A DNA stretch of 64,000 nt from Rhizobium album. Lineage in GTDB: Bacteria; Pseudomonadota; Alphaproteobacteria; Rhizobiales; Rhizobiaceae. This document shows positions 18,817 to 27,678 of this stretch, in pieces. The position numbers and the translations under genes are program-made. The notes beneath the pieces were generated by a model, which saw nothing but the letters and a program-made list of their open reading frames with translations, made no database searches and had not been told where the DNA came from. Within the stretch, counting starts at the first letter, position 1. Each line of letters opens with the position of its first letter. Where the stretch lies: contig NZ_QFBC01000003.1 of NCBI RefSeq assembly GCF_003122325.1, positions 372,001 to 436,000 on the forward strand, written 5' to 3'.

Positions 18817-18836
18817 AAAGATATATTTATATCTTT
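18817..18836. promoter_or_regulatory. Palindromic operator candidate upstream of bmt
   Basis: AAAGATATA and TATATCTTT form perfect 9-bp arms around TT, 25 bp before the bmt ATG. The site is far more AT-rich than its surroundings. ArsR-type methionine-cycle regulators (SahR-like) of proteobacteria use palindromes of this AAAGATAT style. The assignment is inference from sequence style and location; the regulator gene is not in the window. Confidence 0.5.
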
Positions 18837-18861
18837 CTGAAACTTACCAAAGAGGACCACC

Positions 18862-19875
18862 ATGAGCACCGTCAATCCCCTGTCCGATCTCCTTGACGAA
18901 AAAGGTGTCCTGCTGGCCGACGGCGCAACGGGAACCAGCCTTTTCGCAATGGGCCTCGAAGCGGGAGAGGCGCCCGAGCTCTGGAACGAAGCCAGACCGG
19001 AAAACATCACCAAGCTGCATCAGGACTTCGTCGACGCCGGCGCCGACATCATCCTCACCAATACCTTCGGCGGCACCCGCCACCGTCTGAAGCTGCACCA
19101 CGCCGCCGATCGCGTGTTCGAGATCAACAGGAAGGCTGCCGAGATCGCCCGCGCCGTGGCCGATGGCGCCGGCCGCAAGGTCATCGTTGCCGGCTCCGTC
19201 GGCCCGACCGGCGAATTGCTGCTGCCGCTCGGCGCCATGACCTACGAAGACGCCGTGGCAGCCTTTGCCGAGCAGATCGAAGGCCTGAAGGCAGGCGGCG
19301 CCGAAATCGCCTGGATCGAAACCATGTCGTCTCCGGACGAGATCCGCGCTGCGGCGGAAGCCGCCGTCAAGGTCGGCCTGCCCTACACCTATACGGGCTC
19401 CTTCGACACGGCGGGAAAAACCATGATGGGCCTGCCGCCCAGGGATATTCATGGTGTCGCGGCCGATATCGGTGAAGGTCCGGTTGCCGTCGGCGCCAAC
19501 TGCGGCGTCGGCGCGTCCGATATTCTCTCCAGCCTGCTCGACATGACCGAGGCCGATCCGGCTGCGACGGTGATCGTCAAGGGCAATTGCGGCATTCCCG
19601 AATTCCGCGGTTCGGAAATCCACTATTCCGGCACGCCGCCGCTGATGGCCGACTATGCCCGCCTCGCCCGCGATGCCGGCGCCAAGATCATCGGCGGCTG
19701 CTGCGGCACGTCGTGCGACCATCTTGCCGCCATGCGCCGGGCGCTGGATAGCTACACCCCGTCGCCGCGCCCGACCCTTGGCGATATCGTCGAGAGGATC
19801 GGGCCGCTGCGCAACAAGACGGCAAACGAAGCTCCCGCCGCTCCCCCCCGGGAACGCGGTCGGCGCCGGGGCTGA
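18862..19875 (+). CDS. bmt: Betaine-homocysteine S-methyltransferase
   Basis: Transfers a methyl group from glycine betaine to homocysteine, giving dimethylglycine and methionine. The 337-residue homocysteine S-methyltransferase-fold protein has DGATGTSLF near residue 20, TNTFGGTR, and the zinc site formed by NCG (GANCGVG near residue 213) and GGCCGTS near residue 276. An AGAGGACC Shine-Dalgarno precedes the ATG. The C-terminus ends in an Arg/Gly/Pro-rich tail (APPRERGRRRG). The betaine transporter lies just upstream in its own operon, and the palindrome suggests separate control. Confidence 0.9.
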   Translation: MSTVNPLSDLLDEKGVLLADGATGTSLFAMGLEAGEAPELWNEARPENITKLHQDFVDAGADIILTNTFGGTRHRLKLHHAADRVFEINRKAAEIARAVADGAGRKVIVAGSVGPTGELLLPLGAMTYEDAVAAFAEQIEGLKAGGAEIAWIETMSSPDEIRAAAEAAVKVGLPYTYTGSFDTAGKTMMGLPPRDIHGVAADIGEGPVAVGANCGVGASDILSSLLDMTEADPAATVIVKGNCGIPEFRGSEIHYSGTPPLMADYARLARDAGAKIIGGCCGTSCDHLAAMRRALDSYTPSPRPTLGDIVERIGPLRNKTANEAPAAPPRERGRRRG

Positions 19876-19909
19876 TGGCTCGCCGATCGGCCTGCCGGCG
19901 CTCCGCCTG

Positions 19910-20926
19910 TCAGGCCTGGGCGGCCTTGTAGAACTCGATGTAACCGTTCTTCAGGCCAGGCTTGATATTGTCTGCCATCACCAGCGCGATATGGAAACGC
20001 GACATCATATCGACTTCTTCGAGCGCCAGATCGACAAGATACTGCATGGTCTCGCTGTACTTCTCAGGGGATTGCTTGACCTGCCGCAGGTAGATATTGA
20101 AGAAAGCACCCGACAGAAAAGCAAGCGCCTCTTGCGATTCCGTCGCCGCAAGGGGCGAGCGAGGTCGGGACAAAAAGACGAAAAGATCGAGAAACCGCAG
20201 TAAGGCATCGTATTTTTCGGAATCGGCAGGCAAGCCGGCTTCCACGAACAAACGAACGACCTGCTTCTCGATCTTCTGGATGTTCGACCACTGATCCTTA
20301 TTGTATTTAAACACCGTGCTCGGATCATAAGCCATCTTCCCATAGGCAAACAGCGCCGTTACCTGGGCCCAATCGCAATAAGCGCCTCTTGTCGGATGAT
20401 GATCGGCAAAAAGCTGCATCAGATCGGCATAAGGCTCCCTGCGAAAGATGCTGTAGAAAGCGCTGTTGTCGCCGCCCGCCAGCTTGCTGTACTCCATGAT
20501 CCGCCCTACCGGATCGTTTTCGACGAGTCCGAACTCTTGAACACGTACGACACCGCGACCGGTTAAGAACACTTGTGTCAAGGGCCGGACGCCGAGATGA
20601 TCGACGGGCAGCGAAGCCAGATCGACGGGTTGGATCTGTGCATTGAAGGCGATTTCGTCATCATCACCCATCATCATCACGAACGGCGTTTCGGCCGCAC
20701 CGATCGCGGCGAGGAAATTCCGCCCAACATCGAAATCATCAGTGTTCAAGTAGGTCAGGCGCGACGGGTGGCGTGACCAGTATTCCCTCTTCTCGGCATC
20801 TCCGGAATTGTCGGCAACGACCAAAAACGCATCCCGAGCCGCACAATAGTCAAGCGCTGTCTCGATGGAACGGCGTGACGCCTCAAACTTGCGGTTGCTG
20901 GGCATACAAAGAGACAGCAGTGTCAT
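19910..20926 (-). CDS. Glycosyltransferase family 2-like protein
   Basis: The 338-residue protein has an N-terminal GT-A fold beginning LSLCMPSNRKFEASRRSIETAL, VVADNSGD near residue 37, and a DXD-type metal site MMGDDDE near residue 85. The acceptor and sugar donor are unknown. There is no signal peptide or membrane segment. It is divergent from the OGT-like gene, about 210 bp away. A methyl-rich glycan or surface role is possible but unsupported. Confidence 0.7.
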   Translation of the reverse strand: MTLLSLCMPSNRKFEASRRSIETALDYCAARDAFLVVADNSGDAEKREYWSRHPSRLTYLNTDDFDVGRNFLAAIGAAETPFVMMMGDDDEIAFNAQIQPVDLASLPVDHLGVRPLTQVFLTGRGVVRVQEFGLVENDPVGRIMEYSKLAGGDNSAFYSIFRREPYADLMQLFADHHPTRGAYCDWAQVTALFAYGKMAYDPSTVFKYNKDQWSNIQKIEKQVVRLFVEAGLPADSEKYDALLRFLDLFVFLSRPRSPLAATESQEALAFLSGAFFNIYLRQVKQSPEKYSETMQYLVDLALEEVDMMSRFHIALVMADNIKPGLKNGYIEFYKAAQA

Positions 20927-21138
20927 TTTCGGCTCCGGAAATCCTTGCCCGCGCGAACGACATTCGTCCGTCGAATCGAGGCGATTTCGGCCCGAGCCTT
21001 TTGTATGCTGCCAGAATTGTCAACCGTTGCCCCGCGCCGACAGTTGGCTCAGCGAGGCCCCCAGGGACACGTTTCCACCAGCCTTGCGACAGCCTCGCCG
21101 CCTAGACTGCCACCAACAGGGAAACGACGACAGGCGCA

Positions 21139-22872
21139 TTGATGTCAATTCATCTTCAAAAGGCTCTTCAAACTTACAAATCCGGAAACTACAAGAAGAC
21201 CATCACTCTTCTTTCGCCGGTGCTGCAGCGGCCTGTCGTCCCACCCGAAGCACTGCTGATTGCGGCCCAATGCCATTCCAAAACCCAGCAATACCCCGAG
21301 GCTGCCGAATATTACGCGAGGGCAGCCAACTTACAGACAGGCAAAGAGGCAGCGATCCTGCGGACGCTCGCCGCGAAGATGCGATCGCGTGCCGGCCAGA
21401 CGCAGGAGGCTCTTGTCACGGCGCGCGAGGCAGCGCGAGGCCACGGCTTCGATAGCAATGCCGAAGAGGCCTACAGGCGTATCCTGCAGGTGTCGCTTTG
21501 TCTGGATGAGGCCGAGCAGGCCCATGCGGATTTTCTTGCGGGGATGAAGGCCGGCAATGCGGTGCTTTTCGGCATCGAGGCGGCATTCGATCACATCACC
21601 TGGTGCGGCGACGAAGCGATCAATGCCAGGATTACCCGGGTCCAGGACGGTAAACCCTTCACCGCGGAGGCCCGCGCCGCGCGGCGCGCCCGGCCGCATC
21701 GCTGGGGCGAGAAAATCCGCATCGGCTACCTGTCCAACGACTTTTCCGACCAGCATGCGACGATGCGCCTGTTTCAAAGCGTCATCCTCGCTCATGACCG
21801 CGAAAAATTCGACGTTACCCTGTTTTGTTATACGCCATCGGACTTGATCGCCCTCGACAAGGGTATGCGCCGGCAATATCCCGGTCTCGTGCCGATCGGC
21901 CATCTCGATGACCAGGCCGCCGAGAAACGCATCCGCAATCAGGGCATCGATATCCTCATCGACCTGAAGGGCCACACGAAGGGCGCCCGAATCGATCTGG
22001 TCAACCGCGGGCTGGCGCCGATCCAGGTTGCCTACCTCGGTTATCCCGGCACCGGCAGCGGCATCGATTGCGACTACGCGATCACCGATACCGTCGTTAC
22101 GCCGGACAGTTCCAAGCCCTATTTTCATGAAAAGCTCTGCCGCTTACCGGAAACTTATCAGTCGAACGACGGCCGTTTTCGCGAGCTGCCGCCGCCGGCA
22201 TCCCGCGAAAGCCTCGGCCTGCCAGAAGACAGGATCGTTTTCGCTTCCTTCAATGCCCACCGCAAGATCACGCCCGCTACGGCAGAGCTGTGGGTGCGGA
22301 TCCTCGAGGCGACTGGCGACAGCCTTCTCTGGATCATGTGCACCGACGCTTTCGCCCAGGAAAGCTTCCTGCACTACATGCAATCACGCGGCATAGACGT
22401 CGAGCGCGTCCGATTTGCCGCCAGCGCCGCCTACGGCCCGCATGTCGCCCGACTGCAAGCGGCCGACATCGGCCTCGACACATTTCCCTACAACGGCCAC
22501 ACCACCACCTCCGACAAGCTGTGGGCAGGCCTGCCCGTCGCGACAAAAAAGGGCAGCAACTTCGCCTCGCGCGTCTCCGAGAGCCTGCTGAACGCACTCG
22601 GCGTGCCGGAACTCGTGGCAGCGGATGACGACGATTATGTCCGGCTCTGCGTCGAGCTCGCCAGGGATCATGAGAAACGCGCCGCCATCCGGCAGAAAAT
22701 TGCCGACAACCGCTTCTCGGCCCCGCTCTTCGATACCGAGCGTTTCACCCGCCATCTGGAACAGGCCTACGAGATGATGGCCGAAAGGGCGAAAGCCGGG
22801 CTGGAGCCGGACCATATCGACGTACCCGCCCTGCCGCCGCGCGTGCACCCCTTTGGAACAAGGCCGATGTGA
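21139..22872 (+). CDS. TPR-containing OGT/SPINDLY-like glycosyltransferase (GT41)
   Basis: The 577-residue protein has an N-terminal TPR-like region (residues about 1-140) and a C-terminal GT-B domain of the O-GlcNAc transferase family. Motifs are DLKGHTKGARIDLVNRGLAP, VAYLGYPGTGSG, SFNAHRKITP and FPYNGHTTTSDKLWAGLPV; the last is the conserved nucleotide-sugar site. It is predicted to add a sugar to proteins in the cytosol. Bacterial members include flagellin and adhesin modifiers. The target here is unknown. The start ATG follows GACAGGCGC, a weak ribosome site. Confidence 0.82.
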   Translation: MMSIHLQKALQTYKSGNYKKTITLLSPVLQRPVVPPEALLIAAQCHSKTQQYPEAAEYYARAANLQTGKEAAILRTLAAKMRSRAGQTQEALVTAREAARGHGFDSNAEEAYRRILQVSLCLDEAEQAHADFLAGMKAGNAVLFGIEAAFDHITWCGDEAINARITRVQDGKPFTAEARAARRARPHRWGEKIRIGYLSNDFSDQHATMRLFQSVILAHDREKFDVTLFCYTPSDLIALDKGMRRQYPGLVPIGHLDDQAAEKRIRNQGIDILIDLKGHTKGARIDLVNRGLAPIQVAYLGYPGTGSGIDCDYAITDTVVTPDSSKPYFHEKLCRLPETYQSNDGRFRELPPPASRESLGLPEDRIVFASFNAHRKITPATAELWVRILEATGDSLLWIMCTDAFAQESFLHYMQSRGIDVERVRFAASAAYGPHVARLQAADIGLDTFPYNGHTTTSDKLWAGLPVATKKGSNFASRVSESLLNALGVPELVAADDDDYVRLCVELARDHEKRAAIRQKIADNRFSAPLFDTERFTRHLEQAYEMMAERAKAGLEPDHIDVPALPPRVHPFGTRPM

Positions 22873-22947
22873 GGCGCTTGCCGCACGCCGGCTTTCTTCC
22901 TATGCATTCTTGCTTCGAATCAAACAGACAAGAGCCCGGTTTTACCC

Positions 22948-23301
22948 ATGCAGGCCATCCCCATTTCTTTCCCGGATCGCGATACCGTCGCCGAGAAGCT
23001 GGCGAGCTTCGGCGATGCCGACCAGTCCTTTCTCAAGCTTTTGATGGAAAATCCGCAGCAGGACGAGAGCTTGCTCCAGGGGATCGAGCTTTACCTTCAC
23101 AACGCCTCCAAGGCGCATTTTCTCAACTCGCTGAAGCTTGAGAAGTGCGGCCAGTGGCTTGGGGAGATGGCGCCCGACAGGCTGCAGATTCGCCTCAACG
23201 AGACGGCCCGGCAAAGCCAGCATCCCGCCTATGCCGCGTTCAAATCCGGCCTGACGCGCTCCGGCGGCCTGGAAAAGGCCTACCCAAAGGCGAAGATCTG
23301 A
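22948..23301 (+). CDS. Hypothetical protein, 117 residues
   Basis: The frame starts MQAIPISFPDRDTVAEKLASF and is hydrophilic and mostly helical, with neither signal peptide nor known motif. It follows the OGT-like gene by 75 bp on the same strand and may be co-transcribed. It could be an acceptor or partner of that transferase, but nothing in the sequence proves it. Confidence 0.6.
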   Translation: MQAIPISFPDRDTVAEKLASFGDADQSFLKLLMENPQQDESLLQGIELYLHNASKAHFLNSLKLEKCGQWLGEMAPDRLQIRLNETARQSQHPAYAAFKSGLTRSGGLEKAYPKAKI

Positions 23302-23311
23302 CGCGCGGGCC

Positions 23312-24061
23312 TCAGCCGGGACGGCTGGTCACCACGGCGAAGATCGGCCCGACGGGAAAGAGACCATCGTGCCGCTTCATCTCCGGCACGTAGAGGCTGG
23401 AAATCGTGCCGTCGAAAAACAGCGCGTTGGCGCATCCCAGTTCGTCCCTGAACAGCAGCGCGAGATCGTAGAATCGCACCGCCCGTTCCGAAACCACGGT
23501 ATGGACAATGCCCTTGCCGTCGACGCCGATGCCGTTGCGGATGTGCAGGCTGTCGCTGTCGGGGATGAAACGCGGATGGATCTTGCCGTCGATCACCAGC
23601 ATCGGCCCGGATTGCGTCGCGTACCAGGATTTCATGCCGGTCGCGAGATAGGCGGTCGTTTCCATCACGCCGGCTTTTTTGCCGTCGACGTAAAAGATGC
23701 CGTTCGGCAGCAGGTGAAAATTCCCCCATCCGGCCTTGGTGCTGACCTTCTGCCGCTCGATGCCGTTTTCGACATAAAGGCCGACCGGCGACAGGTCATG
23801 GTGATACATGCCGGCGTTCATGGCGAAATGCACCGTGGTCCTGTCGACGGCAACATCGTCCAGCATTGCGCGAAAACTGCCATACGGCTTGCCGGCATAA
23901 TTGCTGTGATAGAGCCGGATCTCGCTCCGGGCGGGATCGAAGCTGCAGACCGTATAGGGCTGGCCGAGATGCATCACGCTGCGGCATGTTTCACCGGCCA
24001 TGGCGACATGACCTGAAAAGAGTGCCGCGGAGACCGCCATCAGCTTCAAGAGAAACCGCAT
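23312..24061 (-). CDS. Secreted phosphodiester glycosidase-like protein (DUF2233/NAGPA)
   Basis: The 249-residue protein has a signal peptide (MRFLLKLMAVSAALFSGHVAMAG). A NAGPA-type domain follows, with FAMNAGMY near residue 80, NGIFYVDG, SGPMLVIDGK, RNGIGVD and FFDGTISSLYVPE. The family cleaves or binds phosphodiester-linked sugars in the envelope. The start at 24061 is preferred because it places the signal peptide at the N-terminus; the frame is open 75 bp further upstream. It is convergent with the 117-residue gene, 10 bp away. Confidence 0.8.
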   Translation of the reverse strand: MRFLLKLMAVSAALFSGHVAMAGETCRSVMHLGQPYTVCSFDPARSEIRLYHSNYAGKPYGSFRAMLDDVAVDRTTVHFAMNAGMYHHDLSPVGLYVENGIERQKVSTKAGWGNFHLLPNGIFYVDGKKAGVMETTAYLATGMKSWYATQSGPMLVIDGKIHPRFIPDSDSLHIRNGIGVDGKGIVHTVVSERAVRFYDLALLFRDELGCANALFFDGTISSLYVPEMKRHDGLFPVGPIFAVVTSRPG

Positions 24062-24163
24062 CGCAAAAATCCTTGTGCCGCGGGAATCGCGGCTTTCGAT
24101 GGAGACGAGACAACATCGCCTGACATTGGCAAGCAATGCGGCAAAAGATGGAATGGTCGCGCC

Positions 24164-24850
24164 TCACAGCGAAAGTGCTGCCATGTGAAAGCGCAGTTGC
24201 GCTGCCGGATAGCGGTATTCGGCGCCGACGGGACAGGCATCACGGGCTAGGCACCCCGCCTGCATGCACCCAACCTGACCTGCAGCCGTGGCAAGATGCG
24301 AGCGGCAGGCGCCGACGTCGAAAGCCTGCGCGGTGACCGCCGAGACGGGACAGTTCTTCAGGCAAGGCTTCGTCTCGCAGACATCGCAAGGATGTGGCGC
24401 CGCGCAAAAAACTGAAGCAGGTGCAAGTGCCTGCCGGAATGCCAGGGCACCACGATATCCGTGCCAGAGCCCGTATTGCGGGTGAATGAGGATGCCGAGC
24501 GGCGAGGCTTTCAGCCCTTCGGCGCGCATCGCCCATTGCTGGAACGGCTGCCACGGCGGATCGGAGGGGAAAAATGCGACGGCGCCGGCCGCTTCCGCCA
24601 CCGGACGGATGATTGCCTTCGACCAGTTGTCGAGCGGATCGGTTACCGGATGGCTAACGTGCCAGCGCTCGAACGCAGGCCACAGCGATCCGCCGATATT
24701 GCCGAGCAGCACCACGGTTTTCGCCCGCTCGCCGTCCGGAAGCAGCGGCCCCCCGCCCGTCTCGCTGAAATCCACCTGTCCGCGCAAAAAAATACCGTGC
24801 GGCGCAAGCGCCGCACGGATGTCGATCAGGGGATCGGGGCCGCCGGTCAC
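24164..24850 (-). CDS. Ferredoxin-like 4Fe-4S protein
   Basis: The 228-residue protein resembles the C-terminal part of QueG-type or corrinoid-dependent reductase ferredoxin regions. It has two Cys clusters. The first is HPCDVCETKPCLKNCP near residue 152; the second combines CRSH, CMQAGC and ACPVG near residues 180-208. No transmembrane or Tat signal is seen. The GTG start at 24850 overlaps a TGA (GTGA) that ends an open extension of mttB, suggesting coupling to the methyltransferase gene. It may supply low-potential electrons to reactivate the corrinoid; that is inference. Confidence 0.72.
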   Translation of the reverse strand: MTGGPDPLIDIRAALAPHGIFLRGQVDFSETGGGPLLPDGERAKTVVLLGNIGGSLWPAFERWHVSHPVTDPLDNWSKAIIRPVAEAAGAVAFFPSDPPWQPFQQWAMRAEGLKASPLGILIHPQYGLWHGYRGALAFRQALAPASVFCAAPHPCDVCETKPCLKNCPVSAVTAQAFDVGACRSHLATAAGQVGCMQAGCLARDACPVGAEYRYPAAQLRFHMAALSL

Positions 24851-24951
24851 TGCGGCCCCTTGTATTCATAGTGCGGTCGCCAGACTTCTTTCTGGATCCA
24901 GTCGGCGACGGACTTTGCACCGCCTTGCTCCCTGGCGGCATCGGGCTCTCT

Positions 24952-26532
24952 TCAAGTGAAGGCGTCCGGCATGGAATCCTTGCGCTTCTGGATGTAGTCC
25001 AGCAGTGCCTGGTCGATGGCGGGATCGAGCGGCGGTGCTTCATAGTGCTCGAGCCAGGTGCGGCAAAGGGCGTTGGCGCGCTGCTCGATGCGTTTCTCGC
25101 CTTCGATTTCCCACTGCTCGAAGGAGTTGTTGTCGGTCAGCGGCGAGCGGTAAAAGGCGGTCTGGAAGTTCGCCTGGGTGTGCGAGCAGCCGAGGTAATG
25201 ACTACCGGGACCGACTTCGCGGATCGCGTCCATCGCCTGGCCGTCCGCGGAGAAATCGATGCCCATCGCCATCTTCTGCATCATGCCGAGCTGGTCCTGG
25301 TCGATCATGAATTTTTCGTAGGACGAAACCAGGCCGCCTTCCAGCCAGCCGGCCGCATGCAGCACGAAGTTGGTTCCGGCCAGCAGCGTCATGTTCAGCG
25401 TCGCCGCCGATTCGTGGGCGGCCTGGGCATCCGGCACCTTGGAACCGCAGAGCGAACCGCCGGTACGGAAAGGCAGGCCGAGGCGACGGGCAAGCTGCGC
25501 GGCGCCGTAGGAGACCAGCGACGGTTCCGGCGTGCCGAAGGTCGGCGCGCCCGACTGCATCGAGATCGACGCGGCAAAGGTCCCGAACAACACCGGCGAC
25601 CCCTTGCGGATCAACTGGGTGAAGGAGGCGCCGGCCAGAACTTCCGCAAGGATCTGCGTCAGCGTGCCGACGACGGTGACCGGGCTCATCGCACCCGACA
25701 GAATGAACGGCGAAACGACCGAGGCCTGGTTATGGCGGGCATAGACCTTGAGCGCGCCCAGCATCGTCTCGTCGAAGACCATCGGCGAGTTGGCATTGAT
25801 CAGGTTGAGCGTCACGCAGTTGTTTTCGACGAAATCGTCGCCGAACACCAGCTTGGCCATGGCGACCGTATCTTCGGCGCGTTCCGGTGCGGTGACCGAG
25901 CCCATGAACGGCTTGTCGGAATATTTGATATGGCTGTAGACCATGTCGAGGTGACGCTTGTTCACCGGAACGTCGACCGGTTCGCAAACCGTGCCGCCCG
26001 ACGAGTGCATCGATGGCGCCATGTAGGCGAGCTTCACGAAATTGCGGAAGTCCTCGATCGTCGCATAGCGACGCTGGCCGTCGAGGTCACGCACGAACGG
26101 AGGGCCGTAGACCGGGGCGAAGACGGTGGCGTTGCCGCCGATGCGCACGCTGCGCTCCGGATTGCGCGCATGCCAGGTGAATTCCTTCGGCGCGGTCTTG
26201 AGCAACTCGCGGCAGAGGCCGCGGGGGAAATGCACCCGCTCGCCCTTGACGTCGGCGCCGGCCTCGCGCCACAGCGCCAGCGCCTCGGCGTCGTCGCGAA
26301 ACTCGATGCCGATTTCTTCCAGCACGGTTTCGGCGTTGCGTTCGATCAGTTGCAGGCCGTCCTCATCAAGGACCTCATAGACCGGGATCTTGCGCTGGAC
26401 GTAAGGCAGGGACGGGCCTGGCCCGCCGCCGCTGCGTGAAGCGCGGCGTGCTGCCGCTCCCCGGCCCTCGCCGCGTGCCCGGCGGCCGCCGCCTTCGTTA
26501 GACGTTTCCGCCTGTTCGATCTTCTCATCCAT
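24952..26532 (-). CDS. MttB-family corrinoid-dependent amine methyltransferase (non-pyrrolysine)
   Basis: A 526-residue member of the trimethylamine/glycine betaine methyltransferase family. It moves a methyl group from a quaternary or tertiary amine to Co(I) of a partner corrinoid protein. Family features include a TIM-barrel core after residue 45, HSSGGTVCEP near residue 178 and ALKVYARHNQASVVSPFILSG near residue 264. No in-frame TAG exists, so it is the non-Pyl type (MtgB-like). The N-terminus has a Gly/Arg-rich tail, residues 13-38. An in-frame TGA at 24952-24954 is followed by 34 more open codons to a second TGA (see findings). Glycine betaine is the likeliest substrate from context. Confidence 0.88.
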   Translation of the reverse strand: MDEKIEQAETSNEGGGRRARGEGRGAAARRASRSGGGPGPSLPYVQRKIPVYEVLDEDGLQLIERNAETVLEEIGIEFRDDAEALALWREAGADVKGERVHFPRGLCRELLKTAPKEFTWHARNPERSVRIGGNATVFAPVYGPPFVRDLDGQRRYATIEDFRNFVKLAYMAPSMHSSGGTVCEPVDVPVNKRHLDMVYSHIKYSDKPFMGSVTAPERAEDTVAMAKLVFGDDFVENNCVTLNLINANSPMVFDETMLGALKVYARHNQASVVSPFILSGAMSPVTVVGTLTQILAEVLAGASFTQLIRKGSPVLFGTFAASISMQSGAPTFGTPEPSLVSYGAAQLARRLGLPFRTGGSLCGSKVPDAQAAHESAATLNMTLLAGTNFVLHAAGWLEGGLVSSYEKFMIDQDQLGMMQKMAMGIDFSADGQAMDAIREVGPGSHYLGCSHTQANFQTAFYRSPLTDNNSFEQWEIEGEKRIEQRANALCRTWLEHYEAPPLDPAIDQALLDYIQKRKDSMPDAFT

Positions 26533-26925
26533 GATGCTTCCTCAAATCGCGCTGAATGCGCCTCACCTTTTATCCCATGCTAGCCGATTTCGCATTTGGA
26601 ACATTCCTCAAAACGCCACCCATTTGCGCAGGGCAGACATGGAAACAGGCTTTTGCCCTCATTTCCGACCTGTCCGCGGATCGTATTTTTTTCCGTAAAA
26701 TCATGCAATCGTCGCGCTCCCGGCTGACGGAAATCATTTTTCACAGCTGGAGGCCGTCGAAATGCCGGAAAACCGGCGCCGTTATCACGACTTGCCGGAT
26801 ATCGTCGCTTTTTCTTATCGCGACGTCGCTTTCGAAAACAGGTTCCCGGTCATTGAGGTTTAACTGTGGATAAGGCAAGGTCGCCTGACCGATTTGCTCC
26901 GCATCACCAACCCGGGAACCCGAAA
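26533..26925. promoter_or_regulatory. 393-bp divergent intergenic region, mttB / corrinoid protein
   Basis: The space between divergently transcribed methyltransferase and corrinoid protein genes has no supported gene. It is AT-richer than the flanks, with TTTTTTTCCG and TCATTTTTCAC tracts. It contains a short palindrome GCCGG-aaaa-CCGGC near 26764-26777. Both promoters and shared regulator sites should lie here. No known operator is recognised. Confidence 0.5.
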
Positions 26926-27630
26926 ATGTCCGACGACGAAATCATCCTCGCAGATCTCTCTGACGATGAACTCGTGCAACAGATGCATGACGATCTTTAC
27001 GACGGCCTCAAGGAAGAGATCGAGGAAGGTACCAACATCCTCCTTTCTCGCGGTTGGGCTCCTTATGACGTGCTCACCCAGGCACTCGTCGAAGGCATGC
27101 GCATCGTCGGCATCGACTTCCGCGACGGCATCCTCTTCGTGCCGGAAGTTCTGCTCTCGGCCAACGCGATGAAGGCAGGCATGACCATTCTCCGCCCGCT
27201 GCTGGCCGCCACCGGTGCGCCGAAGCAGGGCAAGCTGGTGATCGGCACCGTCAAGGGCGACATCCACGACATCGGCAAGAACCTCGTCGGCATGATGATG
27301 GAAGGCGCCGGCTTCGACGTTGTCGATCTGGGCATCAACAACCCGGTCGAGAACTATCTCGAAGCACTGGAGCGGGAAAAGCCGGATATCCTCGGCATGT
27401 CCGCACTGCTGACCACCACCATGCCCTACATGAAGGTCGTCATCGACACCTTGAAGGAAAAGGGCATGCGCGACGAATATATCGTGCTGGTGGGCGGCGC
27501 GCCGCTGAACGAAGAATTCGGCAAGGCCGTCGGCGCCGATGCCTATTGCCGCGATGCGGCGATTGCCGTGGAAACGGCCAAGGACTTCATCAAGCGCAAG
27601 CACAACCAGCTGGCGTCGAACGCCCACTGA
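26926..27630 (+). CDS. Corrinoid-binding methyltransferase protein (MttC/MtgC-like)
   Basis: Carries the B12 cofactor between methyltransferases. The 234-residue protein has a helical methionine-synthase-type cap domain (residues 1-95) and a Rossmann B12-binding domain. The base-off/His-on signature GDIHDIGKNLVG is near residue 110, with SALLTTTM and VLVGGAPLN further on. The ATG at 26926 gives the standard N-terminus (SDDEIILADLSDDELVQ); a GTG 60 bp upstream is less likely. It is the acceptor for the MttB protein and the donor to the pterin methyltransferase at 31.5 kb. Confidence 0.9.
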   Translation: MSDDEIILADLSDDELVQQMHDDLYDGLKEEIEEGTNILLSRGWAPYDVLTQALVEGMRIVGIDFRDGILFVPEVLLSANAMKAGMTILRPLLAATGAPKQGKLVIGTVKGDIHDIGKNLVGMMMEGAGFDVVDLGINNPVENYLEALEREKPDILGMSALLTTTMPYMKVVIDTLKEKGMRDEYIVLVGGAPLNEEFGKAVGADAYCRDAAIAVETAKDFIKRKHNQLASNAH

Positions 27631-27678
27631 TCGACAGGCACCGGTGGCGGCTTGATCTGCCGCCACCGAGACCCCATT

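Noticed and set aside
18780-18861. SAM riboswitch upstream of bmt
   Set aside because: Only 82 bp are available, and they contain a simple palindrome. No conserved SAM-II or other aptamer core is seen.
24952-26532. Pyrrolysine-type MttB
   Set aside because: No TAG occurs inside the frame. The unusual codon at the 3' end is TGA and lies outside the catalytic core.
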